A stretch of DNA of 57,031 bases, taken from contig JAJZQN010000028.1 in assembly GCA_021847605.1 (NCBI GenBank), positions 1 through 57,031 of the forward strand, in the 5' to 3' direction. Shown here in pieces: positions 42,899 through 52,155 of the stretch. The translations under genes were made by a program, and so were the position numbers. Source of the stretch: Pseudomonadota bacterium. Lineage in GTDB: Bacteria; Pseudomonadota; Alphaproteobacteria; Sphingomonadales; Sphingomonadaceae. Every line of letters begins with the position of its first letter. Position 1 is the first letter of the stretch. A model generated the notes under the pieces. The model searched no databases. It saw only the letters and a list, made by a program, of their open reading frames with translations, and was not told the origin of the DNA.

Positions 42899-44022
42899 CG
42901 CGCTGGCTCGTCAATGTCTGGCTGCTCGGCGCCAAGGAATTGCGCAGCGTCATGAAGGATGTGACGTTGATCGTTCTCATCGTGTTTGCTTTCACCATAG
43001 CCATCCAGCTTGTCGCGTCAGGCGTGAAAGCAGAAGTTTCCAACGCCTCGGTCGCTATCGTCGATGATGATCACAGCGAGTTGTCGCGACGAATGCGCGA
43101 CGCCGTGCGACCGCCTTATTTCAAGTCGCCCGTGGACATCGCGCGCGGCGATGTCGCGTCCGCAATGGACGAGGGGCGTTATATCTTCGTCATTGAAATC
43201 CCTCCGCGCTTCGAGGCGGATGTCCTGGCGGGGCGCAGGCCGATTGTGCAGATCCTAGTCGATGCGACGGCGATGACCCAGGCAGGCTTGGGCGCATCCT
43301 ATTTCCAACAGATTTTTGCCACTGAGGTGCTTGATTTTATGCACGCGCAGGGTTTGCTTGCACAGTTGCCAATCAAGGTGACAAGCCAGACTTTTTTCAA
43401 TCCGAACTCGCAGTCGGCTTGGTACACCTCGGTCATGCAAATCGTCACCAATGTGACGGTATTGTCGATCATCCTTGTGGGCGCGGCGGTGATTCGCGAG
43501 CGTGAACACGGCACGATCGAGCATTTGCTGGTCATGCCTGTCCGTGCGAGCGAGATCGCCTTCGCAAAGATACTGGCCAATGGTCTGGTCATTCTCGTGG
43601 CGTCGATCGCGTCGCTATGGTTCGTTGTGCACGGTTTACTCAGTGTGCCGCTTGCAGGATCGCTTCTGCTCTTTGTGGCTGCGATGATGCTTTACCTCTT
43701 CTCGGTGACATCGCTTGGCATGTGGATGGCGACCATGGCGCCCAGCATGCCGCAATTCGGTCTGTTCGCGGTGCCCGTCTATGCGATCGCCTATCTCCTT
43801 TCTGGAGCGGCGACGCCGCTCGAGAGCATGCCGGTCGCTGTGCAGACGGTCGCGAGGCTTTTGCCAACGACCCAGTTCGTGAGCCTGTCGCAGGCTGTCC
43901 TTTATCGCGGAGCGGGATTGCAGACGGTGCTGGGTGAACTGCTCATGATCTGCGGGTGGGGCGCCCTGTTCGTCACTCTGGCAGTTCAACGGTTCCGCAC
44001 GATGCTGGCGCGGCAGGGGTGA
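42895..44022 (+). CDS. ABC-2 type permease (YhhJ-like)
   Basis: 375 residues. The DrrB/ABC-2 pattern: an N-terminal helix (VTLIVLIVFAFTIAIQLV), a large periplasmic domain (SNASVAIVDDDHSELSRRMRDAV, IEIPPRFEADVLAGRRPIVQILVDATAM), then five C-terminal helices with IREREHGTIEHLLVMPVRASEI (the coupling helix typical of this group) and YLLSGAATPLESMP. It is the second permease of the exporter, corresponding to E. coli YhhJ in the yhiI-rbbA-yhhJ operon. Confidence 0.9.
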   Translation: MTRWLVNVWLLGAKELRSVMKDVTLIVLIVFAFTIAIQLVASGVKAEVSNASVAIVDDDHSELSRRMRDAVRPPYFKSPVDIARGDVASAMDEGRYIFVIEIPPRFEADVLAGRRPIVQILVDATAMTQAGLGASYFQQIFATEVLDFMHAQGLLAQLPIKVTSQTFFNPNSQSAWYTSVMQIVTNVTVLSIILVGAAVIREREHGTIEHLLVMPVRASEIAFAKILANGLVILVASIASLWFVVHGLLSVPLAGSLLLFVAAMMLYLFSVTSLGMWMATMAPSMPQFGLFAVPVYAIAYLLSGAATPLESMPVAVQTVARLLPTTQFVSLSQAVLYRGAGLQTVLGELLMICGWGALFVTLAVQRFRTMLARQG

Positions 44023-44024
44023 CG

Positions 44025-45542
44025 ATGCATATCCGAAACGACACCATCCATAGACTCCTGCAGCGCCTGACCCTTGGCTCCGCAGTACTGGCGCTGGCAG
44101 CTTGCGCGTCTGCGCCGCCTCTGTCGCCATCCTCGGCCAGGATCACGGCTCCGCAGCGGCTGGACGTTCCCGCTGCAAATGAGGCGTCTGAAGGGAACCT
44201 TGATCGGTGGTGGACCCTTTGGAAGGATCCATATCTCGATGCACTGGTCGATCGGGCCCTGGCGAGCAATGCCGATGTCCGCGTCGCCGAGGCGCACGTC
44301 AGAGCGGCCAGGGCGCTTGTGTCGGTCGCGGAATCGGCTCTGTATCCTTCGATTGCAGCGAGTGGTGCTGCTTGGGTAAATGCCGGCGACACCGACATCG
44401 ATGGCGCGCTGGGGTCTGTGCTCCAACCCTACACGAGCGGGAAGACCGGAACCGGCTATCTGATCGGCCTCGGCGCTCAATGGGAGCCGGACATATTCGG
44501 TGGCCGACATGCCGATGTCGACACGGCGCACGCTCTTGCCGAGAGCACGGCCAGCCTGGCGGATGGTGTCCGGTTGGTCGTGATAGGTGATGTCGTCGAA
44601 AATTATCAGCAATGGGCCGGTCTACAGCGTCGGCTTGCCCTTCTTGGTGAGAGTATCGCTGTCGCGCGGCGCCTGACCGATTATGCGTCGGCGCGCCAGC
44701 GAACGGGACAGGCAACCGCCATGGAGGTGGCCAAGGCGCAAGGCGCGCTGGCTTCGTTGGAGGCATCCCGCCCGCCGATAATGTCGCTGATCGATGCGAG
44801 ACAAAGGCGGCTCGCCGTACTCGCCGGTGACCTGCCCGAGCAATTGCCGAAGATGCCGACGGGCGTCCAGATCGCCGTGCCGCCGCCTCCATCCGGCCAA
44901 TTCCCCTCGACCATATTGGGTCGCCGCCCCGATGTCCGCGCGAGAATGCTGATCGTCGAGGCGCGGGCCGCGAGGCTTAAAAGCTTGCAGGCCGATCTTA
45001 TGCCACGTTTCGGTATCAGCTTCATGGGGCAGAACGGCCAGATCGGCTTGTCGGGTCTCCCGGGCTTTGGAGGCTCGCTCGGGCTCGTCAGCGTCAAAGC
45101 GAGCGTTCCGATCTTCACGGGCGGTCTGCTGCGCGGCCGAATTGCCGCAGGCAACGCGGAACTGGCGGCTGCGCTCGCGGCACAGGACCGCGCGATGCTC
45201 AACGCCCTAGAGGAGGTCGAGACGGCATATGGTTTCCGTGCCGGTCTGGACCAACGCCTGAGCGGACTTGATCATGCGCGCGATCTCTCTGAGAACCGTG
45301 CGGAGCTTGCGGCGAGCTTCTACAAAGCCGGACGCGTGCCCCTTGGAGACGTCCTTCAGGCCAGGCTCGATGCCCTGTCGGACCTCGACAGGATGGAACA
45401 GGCACGGATTGCTCAGGGTACGGCCACTGTCCAGCTATACCGCGCCGTCGCTGGCGGCTGGGGCGCTGGGGCATCGCCAATAGCGATGAGCGGAGCCGAC
45501 AGTTCACAGCAGCATGATTCATCAGGGAGTTCCCCACAATGA
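44025..45542 (+). CDS. Outer-membrane efflux lipoprotein, NodT/RND-OMF family
   Basis: 505 residues from ATG 44025, three bases after the permease stop; an earlier in-frame ATG (43956) would overlap the permease and displace the lipoprotein signal. The signal LTLGSAVLALAAC gives a lipobox with Cys27. Two OEP repeats follow, including RWWTLWKDPYLDALVDRALASNADVRVAEAHVRAARA and LGRRPDVRARMLIVEARAARLKSLQADLMP, the NodT hallmark. It forms the TolC-like exit duct for the HlyD/ABC proteins. ATGA overlap with the PhaC-like gene that follows. Confidence 0.92.
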   Translation: MHIRNDTIHRLLQRLTLGSAVLALAACASAPPLSPSSARITAPQRLDVPAANEASEGNLDRWWTLWKDPYLDALVDRALASNADVRVAEAHVRAARALVSVAESALYPSIAASGAAWVNAGDTDIDGALGSVLQPYTSGKTGTGYLIGLGAQWEPDIFGGRHADVDTAHALAESTASLADGVRLVVIGDVVENYQQWAGLQRRLALLGESIAVARRLTDYASARQRTGQATAMEVAKAQGALASLEASRPPIMSLIDARQRRLAVLAGDLPEQLPKMPTGVQIAVPPPPSGQFPSTILGRRPDVRARMLIVEARAARLKSLQADLMPRFGISFMGQNGQIGLSGLPGFGGSLGLVSVKASVPIFTGGLLRGRIAAGNAELAAALAAQDRAMLNALEEVETAYGFRAGLDQRLSGLDHARDLSENRAELAASFYKAGRVPLGDVLQARLDALSDLDRMEQARIAQGTATVQLYRAVAGGWGAGASPIAMSGADSSQQHDSSGSSPQ

Positions 45543-47293
45543 TCGACAGCCCCGGCACCGCTTCCGCCCCGGATCCGCTCGATGGCCTCGCGGAGACCTT
45601 CGACCGGGCCGCTTTCGCCGCGATCGCCAGCATGACGGGGGGCCTTTCGCCCGTCACAATTGCGCAAGCCTTTTCCGACTGGGCCCTGCATCTTGCCGCA
45701 TCGCCGGGTCATCGCCTGGAACTTTTCGCCAAGGGCGCGCGCAAATATATCCGGCTGGCCGACTATCTGGCCCATGGCAGCGCTTCCGACCATCCCGCGA
45801 TTGAGCCGCTGCCGCAGGATCATCGCTTCGACGACCCGGCCTGGAAGACGCCTCCTTACAGCGCGATCGCCCAGTCGTTCCTGCTGATGCAGCAATGGTG
45901 GCATGCGGCAACGACCGGCGTATCCGGTGTCAGCGACCATCATGAGGCGGTGACGTCCTTTGCGATGCGACAGATACTCGACATGTTTGCGCCGAGCAAT
46001 TTCGCGGCGACCAATCCAGTGCTGCAACAACGGATTGTGGAAACGGGAGGCATGTGCCTTGTCGAAGGCGCACACCTGTTTCTGACTGACCTGGAGGATA
46101 TGGCGCGTGGTGCTGCGTCCAGCAGCGTTGCGGACTTCAAGCTTGGAAAGGATATTGCCGCCACCAAGGGCAAGATCATCTACCGAAATCGCCTGATAGA
46201 ACTCATCCAATATGAACCCACCACGGCAAATGTCCGCCCCGAGCCGGTGCTGGTCGTTCCAGCCTGGATCATGAAATATTATATTCTCGATCTGTCCTCG
46301 CACAACTCTCTGATCTCGTGGTTGGTGGGGCAGGGCTATACGGTCTTTGCAATATCCTGGCATAATCCGGGCAGCGCCGACCGCGATCTCGATATGGACG
46401 ATTACAGGCTGCTCGGCCCGATGGCGGCGCTAGAGGCGATCGGCGCCATAACGGGCGCTCAGAAGATTCACGCGCTTGGATATTGTCTTGGCGGGACGCT
46501 TCTCGCGATCACCGCTGCCGCGATGGCGCGGGACGGGGACGATCGGCTTGCTACGCTCACTCTGCTGGCGGCGCAGACCGAGTTCAGCGAGCCGGGCGAG
46601 TTGGGCCTGTTCATTGACGAAGCCCAACTCAACCTGCTGGATAGCATGATGTGGGAACGTGGCTATCTCGACAGCAGCCAAATGGGCGGGGCTTTCCAGA
46701 TGCTGCGATCCAATGACCTCGTCTGGTCTCGAGTCCTGAACGAATATCTGATGGGCAACCGGCCGCCCTTGAACGATCTGATGGTCTGGAATGCGGACGG
46801 TACACGCATGCCTTACGCCATGCACAGTGAATATTTGCGAAAACTCTTCCTGAAGGACGATCTGGCAGAGGGGCGTTTCAAGGTCGATAATCGGACGATT
46901 AGCCTGTCAGCGCTGCGACTCCCCATGTTCGTGGTGGGCACTGAAACCGACCATGTCGCGCCATGGCGCTCGGTCCACAAGATCCATATGCTAACTAGCG
47001 CCGAGATCAGCTTCGCGCTCACCAATGGCGGCCATAACGCAGGCATCGTATCGGAGCCCGGCCATAACCATCGCCATTATCGGCTTCTGACGCGGCGTGA
47101 CGGTGACCCGGCCCTTTCGCCCGAAGAGTGGCTGTTGCAGGCAGAAGATCATGGCGGCTCCTGGTGGGAAGCATGGGGCGAGTGGCTGGGTGTGCGGTCG
47201 GGGGAAGCCGGTGCGCCGCCGCCCCTGGGAGCGAGCGACAAGGGATATGCCCCGATCCTCGATGCTCCCGGCAGCTACGTGCTGGAGAAATGA
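45539..47293 (+). CDS. phaC: PhaC-like polyhydroxyalkanoate synthase/alpha-beta hydrolase
   Basis: 584 residues. N-terminal PhaC domain region, then VLVVPAWIMKYYILDLSSHNSLISWLVGQGYTVFAISWHNPG and the lipase-like box ALGYCLGGTLL with Cys at about 315 as nucleophile. The Asp in VVGTETDHVAPW (about 470) and His in TNGGHNAGIV (about 499) complete the triad. All catalytic residues are there, so polymerase or acyltransferase activity is possible. Linked to phosphotransacylase, acyl kinase and FabI genes, it belongs to the second-copy 'stress' PhaC type rather than a phaCAB granule operon. Confidence 0.87.
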   Translation: MIDSPGTASAPDPLDGLAETFDRAAFAAIASMTGGLSPVTIAQAFSDWALHLAASPGHRLELFAKGARKYIRLADYLAHGSASDHPAIEPLPQDHRFDDPAWKTPPYSAIAQSFLLMQQWWHAATTGVSGVSDHHEAVTSFAMRQILDMFAPSNFAATNPVLQQRIVETGGMCLVEGAHLFLTDLEDMARGAASSSVADFKLGKDIAATKGKIIYRNRLIELIQYEPTTANVRPEPVLVVPAWIMKYYILDLSSHNSLISWLVGQGYTVFAISWHNPGSADRDLDMDDYRLLGPMAALEAIGAITGAQKIHALGYCLGGTLLAITAAAMARDGDDRLATLTLLAAQTEFSEPGELGLFIDEAQLNLLDSMMWERGYLDSSQMGGAFQMLRSNDLVWSRVLNEYLMGNRPPLNDLMVWNADGTRMPYAMHSEYLRKLFLKDDLAEGRFKVDNRTISLSALRLPMFVVGTETDHVAPWRSVHKIHMLTSAEISFALTNGGHNAGIVSEPGHNHRHYRLLTRRDGDPALSPEEWLLQAEDHGGSWWEAWGEWLGVRSGEAGAPPPLGASDKGYAPILDAPGSYVLEK

Positions 47294-48708
47294 CTATGAC
47301 CGCGCCTGAAATGATCGAGAACCGCACATATGATGAAATTGCCGTTGGCGAGACGGCAAGCTTGTCACGAACGCTGGGCGAACGCGAAATCCAACTCTTT
47401 GCCCTGACTTCAGGGGACGTGAATCCCGCCCATCTGGACCCGGAGTTCGCCGCGGGCGACATGTTCCATCGCATCATCGCCCACGGCCTGTGGGGTGGAG
47501 GACTGATCTCGGCTGTGCTGGGAACGCAATTGCCTGGCCCCGGCACCATCTATCTCGACCAGTCGCTGCGGTTCGTACGGCCCGTTGGACTGGGCGACAC
47601 TATTACAGCGCAGGTCAAAGTCTCCACGAAGGACGACAAGCATCACATTCTCACCCTCGATTGCCGCTGCACCAACCAGGACGGCGAGGACGTCATCACG
47701 GGCATTGCGACCGTCAAGGCGCCCATCGAGAAGATAAGACGTCCGCGTGCGGTCCTTCCCGACATCCAGCTTTCCGGCCATGACGGATATCGAAGGCTGA
47801 TGGACGCTGCCGCGGGAAAGAGTGCCGTCCCAACCGCTATCGTCCATCCCTGCAGCGCAGCGGCGATCAAGGCGGTCGCCGAAGCGGCACAGGCCGGTCT
47901 CATTTTACCCGTTCTCGTCGGCCCCGAAGCTCGCATTCTGGCGGCTGCGCAGGAAGCCGGGGAGGACATCGGCGCGTTTCGAATAGTTCCGGCGCCTCAT
48001 AGCCATGCCGCAGCCGCCGCAGCGGTGGAACTGGTTCGCGGTGGTGAGGCAAGACTCCTGATGAAGGGTTCCCTCCATACCGACGAACTGATGGGCGCGG
48101 TCGTTGCCCCAGAGACCGGGCTACGGACCGAGCGGCGCGTCAGCCATGTCTATCTGATGGATGTGCCGGGACATCCTACGCCTCTTCTCATCACCGACGC
48201 GGCGATCAACATCGCGCCGACCCTTGATGAGAAAGCCGACATCATCCGCAACGCTATCGACCTTGCCCATGTGATCGGCATAAGTGAACCACGCGTCGCA
48301 ATCCTCTCAGCCGTTGAGACCGTCAATCCGGCGATCGCTTCCACTCTTGATGCGGCGGCTCTGTGCAAGATGGCCGATCGCGGTCAGATTTCGGGCGGCG
48401 TGCTAGACGGGCCGCTCGCCTTCGATAATGCGATCAGTGCCGCTGCGGCGAGAGAGAAGGGCATCGTCTCCCCCGTTGCGGGACGGGCGGAAATCCTTGT
48501 CGTGCCCAGTCTCGAAGCAGGCAACATGCTTGCCAAGCAACTCACGTTCCTTGGTGGTGCCGACGCAGCGGGAATCGTGGTTGGCGCGCGCGTGCCGATC
48601 ATTCTGACCAGTCGGGCGGATAGCTTGCGCACGCGCCTGGCCTCCTGCGCGGTTGCCGTACTTCTCGCCGCTGCAGGAACAAAAGCTGCGCCAGGTCTTC
48701 CGGCATGA
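47290..48708 (+). CDS. MaoC dehydratase-phosphate acyltransferase fusion
   Basis: 472 residues from ATG 47290, overlapping the PhaC stop (ATGA). Residues 1-150 are a MaoC hotdog hydratase (SRTLGEREIQLFALTSGDVNPAHLD, HRIIAHGLWGGGLISAVLG). Residues 165-472 are a phosphate acetyl/butyryltransferase (TAIVHPCSAAAIKAVAEAAQAGLILPVLVGPEA, LMKGSLHTDELMGAVV, EKADIIRNAIDLAHVIG, GPLAFDNAIS). It hydrates enoyl-CoA and converts acyl-CoA to acyl-phosphate for the kinase next door. Confidence 0.9.
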   Translation: MTMTAPEMIENRTYDEIAVGETASLSRTLGEREIQLFALTSGDVNPAHLDPEFAAGDMFHRIIAHGLWGGGLISAVLGTQLPGPGTIYLDQSLRFVRPVGLGDTITAQVKVSTKDDKHHILTLDCRCTNQDGEDVITGIATVKAPIEKIRRPRAVLPDIQLSGHDGYRRLMDAAAGKSAVPTAIVHPCSAAAIKAVAEAAQAGLILPVLVGPEARILAAAQEAGEDIGAFRIVPAPHSHAAAAAAVELVRGGEARLLMKGSLHTDELMGAVVAPETGLRTERRVSHVYLMDVPGHPTPLLITDAAINIAPTLDEKADIIRNAIDLAHVIGISEPRVAILSAVETVNPAIASTLDAAALCKMADRGQISGGVLDGPLAFDNAISAAAAREKGIVSPVAGRAEILVVPSLEAGNMLAKQLTFLGGADAAGIVVGARVPIILTSRADSLRTRLASCAVAVLLAAAGTKAAPGLPA

Positions 48709-49904
48709 CCCGCGCCATCATAAGCCTCAATTCAGGCTCCTCCAGTATAAAGTTTGGCCTCTATACGCTTGGGCCAGATGGACCACGCCATGTGGCAGGG
48801 GGAAAGCTCGAGGGGATCGGCACTAGTCCTCGCATCCTCATCCGTTCGGACGAGGGTGAAGTGCTTCTCGAAAAGCAGTGGATGGATGGCGCTGGCCTGA
48901 CCCATGAGCCGTTGCTCGACGAACTCTACGATTGGGCTGCTACCCATCTCAATCGGCATGAGGTTGTCGCCGTCGGCCATCGGGTCGTGCATGGGGGAAG
49001 CCGCTTTTGGACACCGCAGCGGGTCGATGCCGCGCTCCTTGGCGAACTCGATGCCTTTTGCTCGCTTGCACCTCTGCATCAGCCTCACAATCTTGCCGCT
49101 ATCCGCGAAATAGCCCGCAAGTCACCCCATTTGCTCCAGATAGCCTGCTTCGACACGGGCTTCCATCACGCCATGCCGGCCATTGCTTCTCACCTGGCCC
49201 TTCCTCGCGCGCTAAGCGACAGAGGTTTCCGTCGATACGGCTTTCATGGCCTGTCCTACGAATATATCGCCCTGCGTTTGCGGGAACTGGACCCGATACT
49301 GGCCCAGGGAAGGGTGCTTGCCGCGCATCTGGGCAACGGCGCGAGCATGTGTGCGATGCGCGGAGGGGTTAGCATCGACACGACCATGGGGTTCACGGCA
49401 CTCGACGGCCTGATGATGGGCACGCGTACCGGCTCGATCGATCCGGGCGTAGTCGTGCATCTCCAACTCCAGGAAGGCTTTAGCGCGGGAGAAGTGGAAT
49501 CCCTCCTCTATCGTCAGTCCGGTTTGTTGGGTGTATCAGGCGTGTCGAGCGACATGCGCGCACTTCATGCCAGCGCTGATCCGCACGCGGCCGAGGCGAT
49601 CGAGCTTTTTGTCTGGAGCGCGGCCCGGCAAGCAAGTGCCTTGATCGGATCGTTGGAAGGGCTCGACGGGATCATCTTCACTGCCGGTATCGGCGAGAAC
49701 GACCCGATCATTCGGGCGGCGATCTGCGCCCGCCTGGCATGGGCCGGTGTTAGGCTCGACGAGGGGGCGAATGTGTCGGGAGCGGACGTAATCAGCAGAT
49801 CCGACAGCGACGTGACGGTCCGGGTCATCCCCACCGACGAGGAGCGCATGATTGCAATGCACACGTCAAATCTTCTTGAACATGAGCAGGGAACGGACTC
49901 GTGA
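48705..49904 (+). CDS. ackA: Acetate/butyrate kinase
   Basis: 399 residues. AckA motifs are IISLNSGSSSIKFGLY, VAVGHRVVHGG, FDTGFHHAMPAIA, GFHGLSYEYIA, VLAAHLGNGASMCAMRGG, DTTMGFTALDGLMMGTRTG and IIFTAGIGENDP. It makes ATP from acyl-phosphate and ADP (or the reverse). Together with the phosphotransacylase it forms an energy-conserving acyl-CoA to acid branch. ATGA overlap before; GTGA overlap with fabI after. Confidence 0.93.
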   Translation: MTRAIISLNSGSSSIKFGLYTLGPDGPRHVAGGKLEGIGTSPRILIRSDEGEVLLEKQWMDGAGLTHEPLLDELYDWAATHLNRHEVVAVGHRVVHGGSRFWTPQRVDAALLGELDAFCSLAPLHQPHNLAAIREIARKSPHLLQIACFDTGFHHAMPAIASHLALPRALSDRGFRRYGFHGLSYEYIALRLRELDPILAQGRVLAAHLGNGASMCAMRGGVSIDTTMGFTALDGLMMGTRTGSIDPGVVVHLQLQEGFSAGEVESLLYRQSGLLGVSGVSSDMRALHASADPHAAEAIELFVWSAARQASALIGSLEGLDGIIFTAGIGENDPIIRAAICARLAWAGVRLDEGANVSGADVISRSDSDVTVRVIPTDEERMIAMHTSNLLEHEQGTDS

Positions 49905-50674
49905 AACCTCTCGTTGATCTTTCGGGCAAGCGCGGCCTCGTTATCGGAATCGCCAATGAGCATAGCATCGCGGCCGGCTGCGCTGAGGCGTTCGCGCATT
50001 GCGGGGCGAGATTGGCGGCGACTTATCTCAACGAGAAGGCAAAGCCTTTTGTGGAACCGGTAGCGACGCGGTTGGGGGTCGAGTGGCTGGCGCCGTGCGA
50101 CGTCCGCGAGCCCGGGCAGTTGGAGGAACTCTTCACGCAAGTGCATGAGCGATGGGGCGGTCTCGATTTCCTGCTGCATTCCATCGCGTTCGCCCCCAAG
50201 GAAGACTTGCACGGCCGGGTCGTGGATAGCTCTGCCGACGGATTTGCGCTCGCCATGGATGTCTCGTGCCACAGTTTCCTGCGCATGGCCCGACTGGCTG
50301 AGCCATTGATGACAGAAGGGGGCTGCCTGCTGTGCGTCACCTTCTATGGATCGGAGCGAGTTGTCGAACATTACAACCTTATGGGACCAGTCAAGGCAGC
50401 ACTTGAGAGCGCGACCCGTTATGTTGCCGCAGAGCTGGGGCCCATGGGGATCCGAGCGCACGCCATCTCTCCAGGCCCCATCGCGACCCGTGCGGCCAGC
50501 GGGATCGGCCGGTTCGATGAGCTACTGGACCGTGCGGCCGCCACTGCGCCGCAAGGAACGCTCGTTTCGATCGAGGATGTGGGCGCGGTGGCCGCCTTCC
50601 TTGCAAGCGATGCCGCCCGCCGCATCACCGGCACGATCATTCCGGTCGATGCCGGCCAGCATCTGATGGCTTGA
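49901..50674 (+). CDS. fabI: Enoyl-ACP reductase FabI-type
   Basis: 257 residues from a GTG start overlapping the kinase stop (GTGA). SDR with FabI features: KRGLVIGIANEHSIAAGCAEAF (the I-A-N-x-x-S-I cofactor loop), DFLLHSIAFAPKEDLHGRVVD, and Tyr158-x6-Lys165 in YNLMGPVKAALES, LGPMGIRAHAISPGPIATRAASGI. It reduces enoyl-ACP/CoA with NAD(P)H. It is an accessory copy, as known in rhizobial pta-ackA-fabI clusters, rather than the essential gene. Confidence 0.9.
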   Translation: MKPLVDLSGKRGLVIGIANEHSIAAGCAEAFAHCGARLAATYLNEKAKPFVEPVATRLGVEWLAPCDVREPGQLEELFTQVHERWGGLDFLLHSIAFAPKEDLHGRVVDSSADGFALAMDVSCHSFLRMARLAEPLMTEGGCLLCVTFYGSERVVEHYNLMGPVKAALESATRYVAAELGPMGIRAHAISPGPIATRAASGIGRFDELLDRAAATAPQGTLVSIEDVGAVAAFLASDAARRITGTIIPVDAGQHLMA

Positions 50675-51352
50675 ATGGCTCCGCGGATGGTCCAGCAGGT
50701 GCGTCGCGCATCGACCGGCAAGGGAGCTTACGCTCTTTCCGAAAAGCGCGAGACGACACGGGCACAGAACAGGGAGAAGATCGAAGCTGCTGCCTGGACG
50801 ATATTCTCGACCATAGGACTCGATGCCGCCTCGGTTCGTGACATTGTCGCCGAGAGCCAGGTCTCGCCGGGCAGTTTCTATAATTATTACGGCAGTAAAG
50901 AGGCGGTGTTTGACGAGATCGTGGACCGGCTTATCCGGCGAATCCGAGAGGAAACAGCTGCGGCAAGGGCAGGGGCCGGCGATTTCGAAGTGATGCTCTT
51001 CGAGGCCTATCTTGCTTTCATGAACCTAATCCTGCCAATGAAAGGAGGGGCCGCCTTCTTTGAACTGAACCAACACCACATCCGCTCGCGCTTGTTCGGC
51101 GCAACGCAGATCGAGGCAATGCTCTTAGACATTGAAACCGACGTGGGCGAACGGATCGAGATCGACCGACTATCGCCGATAAAACGCCATATCCTCATAT
51201 CGGTATTGTTCGCTAGCGGGACCGAAGCCATCTTCGCGGCCTTTCGGAGTGGCGTCTATGATGCAGGCGATCTCGCCGGTTTCCTGACCCGGCTATTTAC
51301 GCATGGTATCGTTTCAGCAGTCCACCCCGACCTTGCAAAACTCCATGAGTGA
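50675..51352 (+). CDS. TetR-family regulator ending the exporter/acyl operon
   Basis: 225 residues; ATG immediately after the fabI stop (50687 also possible). The HTH is AAAWTIFSTIGLDAASVRDIVAESQVSPGSFYNYYGSKEAVFDEIVDRL. A helical C-terminal ligand domain follows (to residue 225). Likely the autogenous repressor of the HlyD-to-FabI operon; the palindrome at 37917 is one possible site. A ligand could be the exporter's substrate or an acyl-CoA. Confidence 0.87.
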   Translation: MAPRMVQQVRRASTGKGAYALSEKRETTRAQNREKIEAAAWTIFSTIGLDAASVRDIVAESQVSPGSFYNYYGSKEAVFDEIVDRLIRRIREETAAARAGAGDFEVMLFEAYLAFMNLILPMKGGAAFFELNQHHIRSRLFGATQIEAMLLDIETDVGERIEIDRLSPIKRHILISVLFASGTEAIFAAFRSGVYDAGDLAGFLTRLFTHGIVSAVHPDLAKLHE

Positions 51353-51411
51353 GAGTCCGAGATAAAGGCTATCCGCCATTCGGATTCGTTTTGGATGTCT
51401 TGCGTCTCACA

Positions 51412-51642
51412 CTATTTGCAGACCTGCCGCAAATCCTTTGGCGAGCCATCCGTATTTCGACCGGTCATTTGATACCATTGCTCGAGAGTACTTGGCGCGC
51501 CGATCAGTCTCTCAATCGCTTCGCAAACTTTATAGGCTACCTGATGTTCTTCCTGCTCGTCGAGGATCGCCAAGGCGCGGATGAGCAAATCTTTTGCGGT
51601 CACCAGTTCCCCGGTCAAAACTCGCTCCGTGAAATATACCAT
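51412..51642 (-). CDS. Small hypothetical protein, helical
   Basis: 76 residues from the ATG at 51642 (MVYFTERVLTGELVTAKDLL), preferred over a start at 51669. The composition is ordered and helical (IRALAILDEQEEHQVAYKVCEAIERLIGA), with a C-terminal tail, as in genuine small proteins. It is antisense to nothing else convincing and lies between two TetR genes. Similar short ORFs seem to recur in sphingomonads, but I cannot name a family. Confidence 0.55.
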   Translation of the reverse strand: MVYFTERVLTGELVTAKDLLIRALAILDEQEEHQVAYKVCEAIERLIGAPSTLEQWYQMTGRNTDGSPKDLRQVCK

Positions 51643-52155
51643 ATCACACCTCTCGCCGGATCTTAGCACAGGTTAAACCGGTATTCATCCAGTGACGTGT
51701 TCAGATCGGGTGTTCTGCCATTCTGTCAAAGGCTATGCTTGGCACGGGGGGTGAAGCGGGTTCAGTGGACGCCCGTGGATAATCTTGGCGGACCTTTTGC
51801 CCGCTCCTTCCCTTTGCTGCGCGGGTGACCGCTATCGTTTTTCCCCCGAGAGGCTGATCAATGCAAGGTAGCCTGGTCCGATGCGAGTTGGCTGCCGGCA
51901 TGCCTGAGAAATGGTCGACACCGCGTATAACAACAGCTGCGGTTGAGCACTGCCCGGTTAAGCCAAGTTCGGATCGGCTCCGGCGACAGAAACGCGATCA
52001 GCATCCCGGGAATAAGGAGTCCCGCCGGAGCCAATATCAGCGCGAACCAGCGGGGCCACGCCGTTCTGCCAAGCAAAGGTGCCGAATACCAAGACCGCAG
52101 GTGATCCACAGATTGGCTTCTCCCTAGTTGTCTTCAGAGATGAATGGAAGATTGC
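51643..52155. other. 513-base intergenic region without a supported gene
   Basis: Between the small ORF and the second TetR gene. A minus-strand frame at 51858-52109 (83 codons, GTG start) has one hydrophobic stretch (WFALILAPAGLLIPGMLIAF) but no ribosome binding site and an odd Cys/Arg-rich tail; I do not call it. No repeat or hairpin stands out. Confidence 0.5.

Noticed and set aside
45539..47293. A canonical phaCAB storage operon
   Set aside because: There is no phaA/phaB or phasin next to the synthase; neighbours are phosphotransacylase, kinase and FabI.
51858..52109. An 83-codon minus-strand ORF with one hydrophobic stretch
   Set aside because: GTG start without a ribosome binding site and an atypical Cys/Arg tail; not enough to call a membrane protein.
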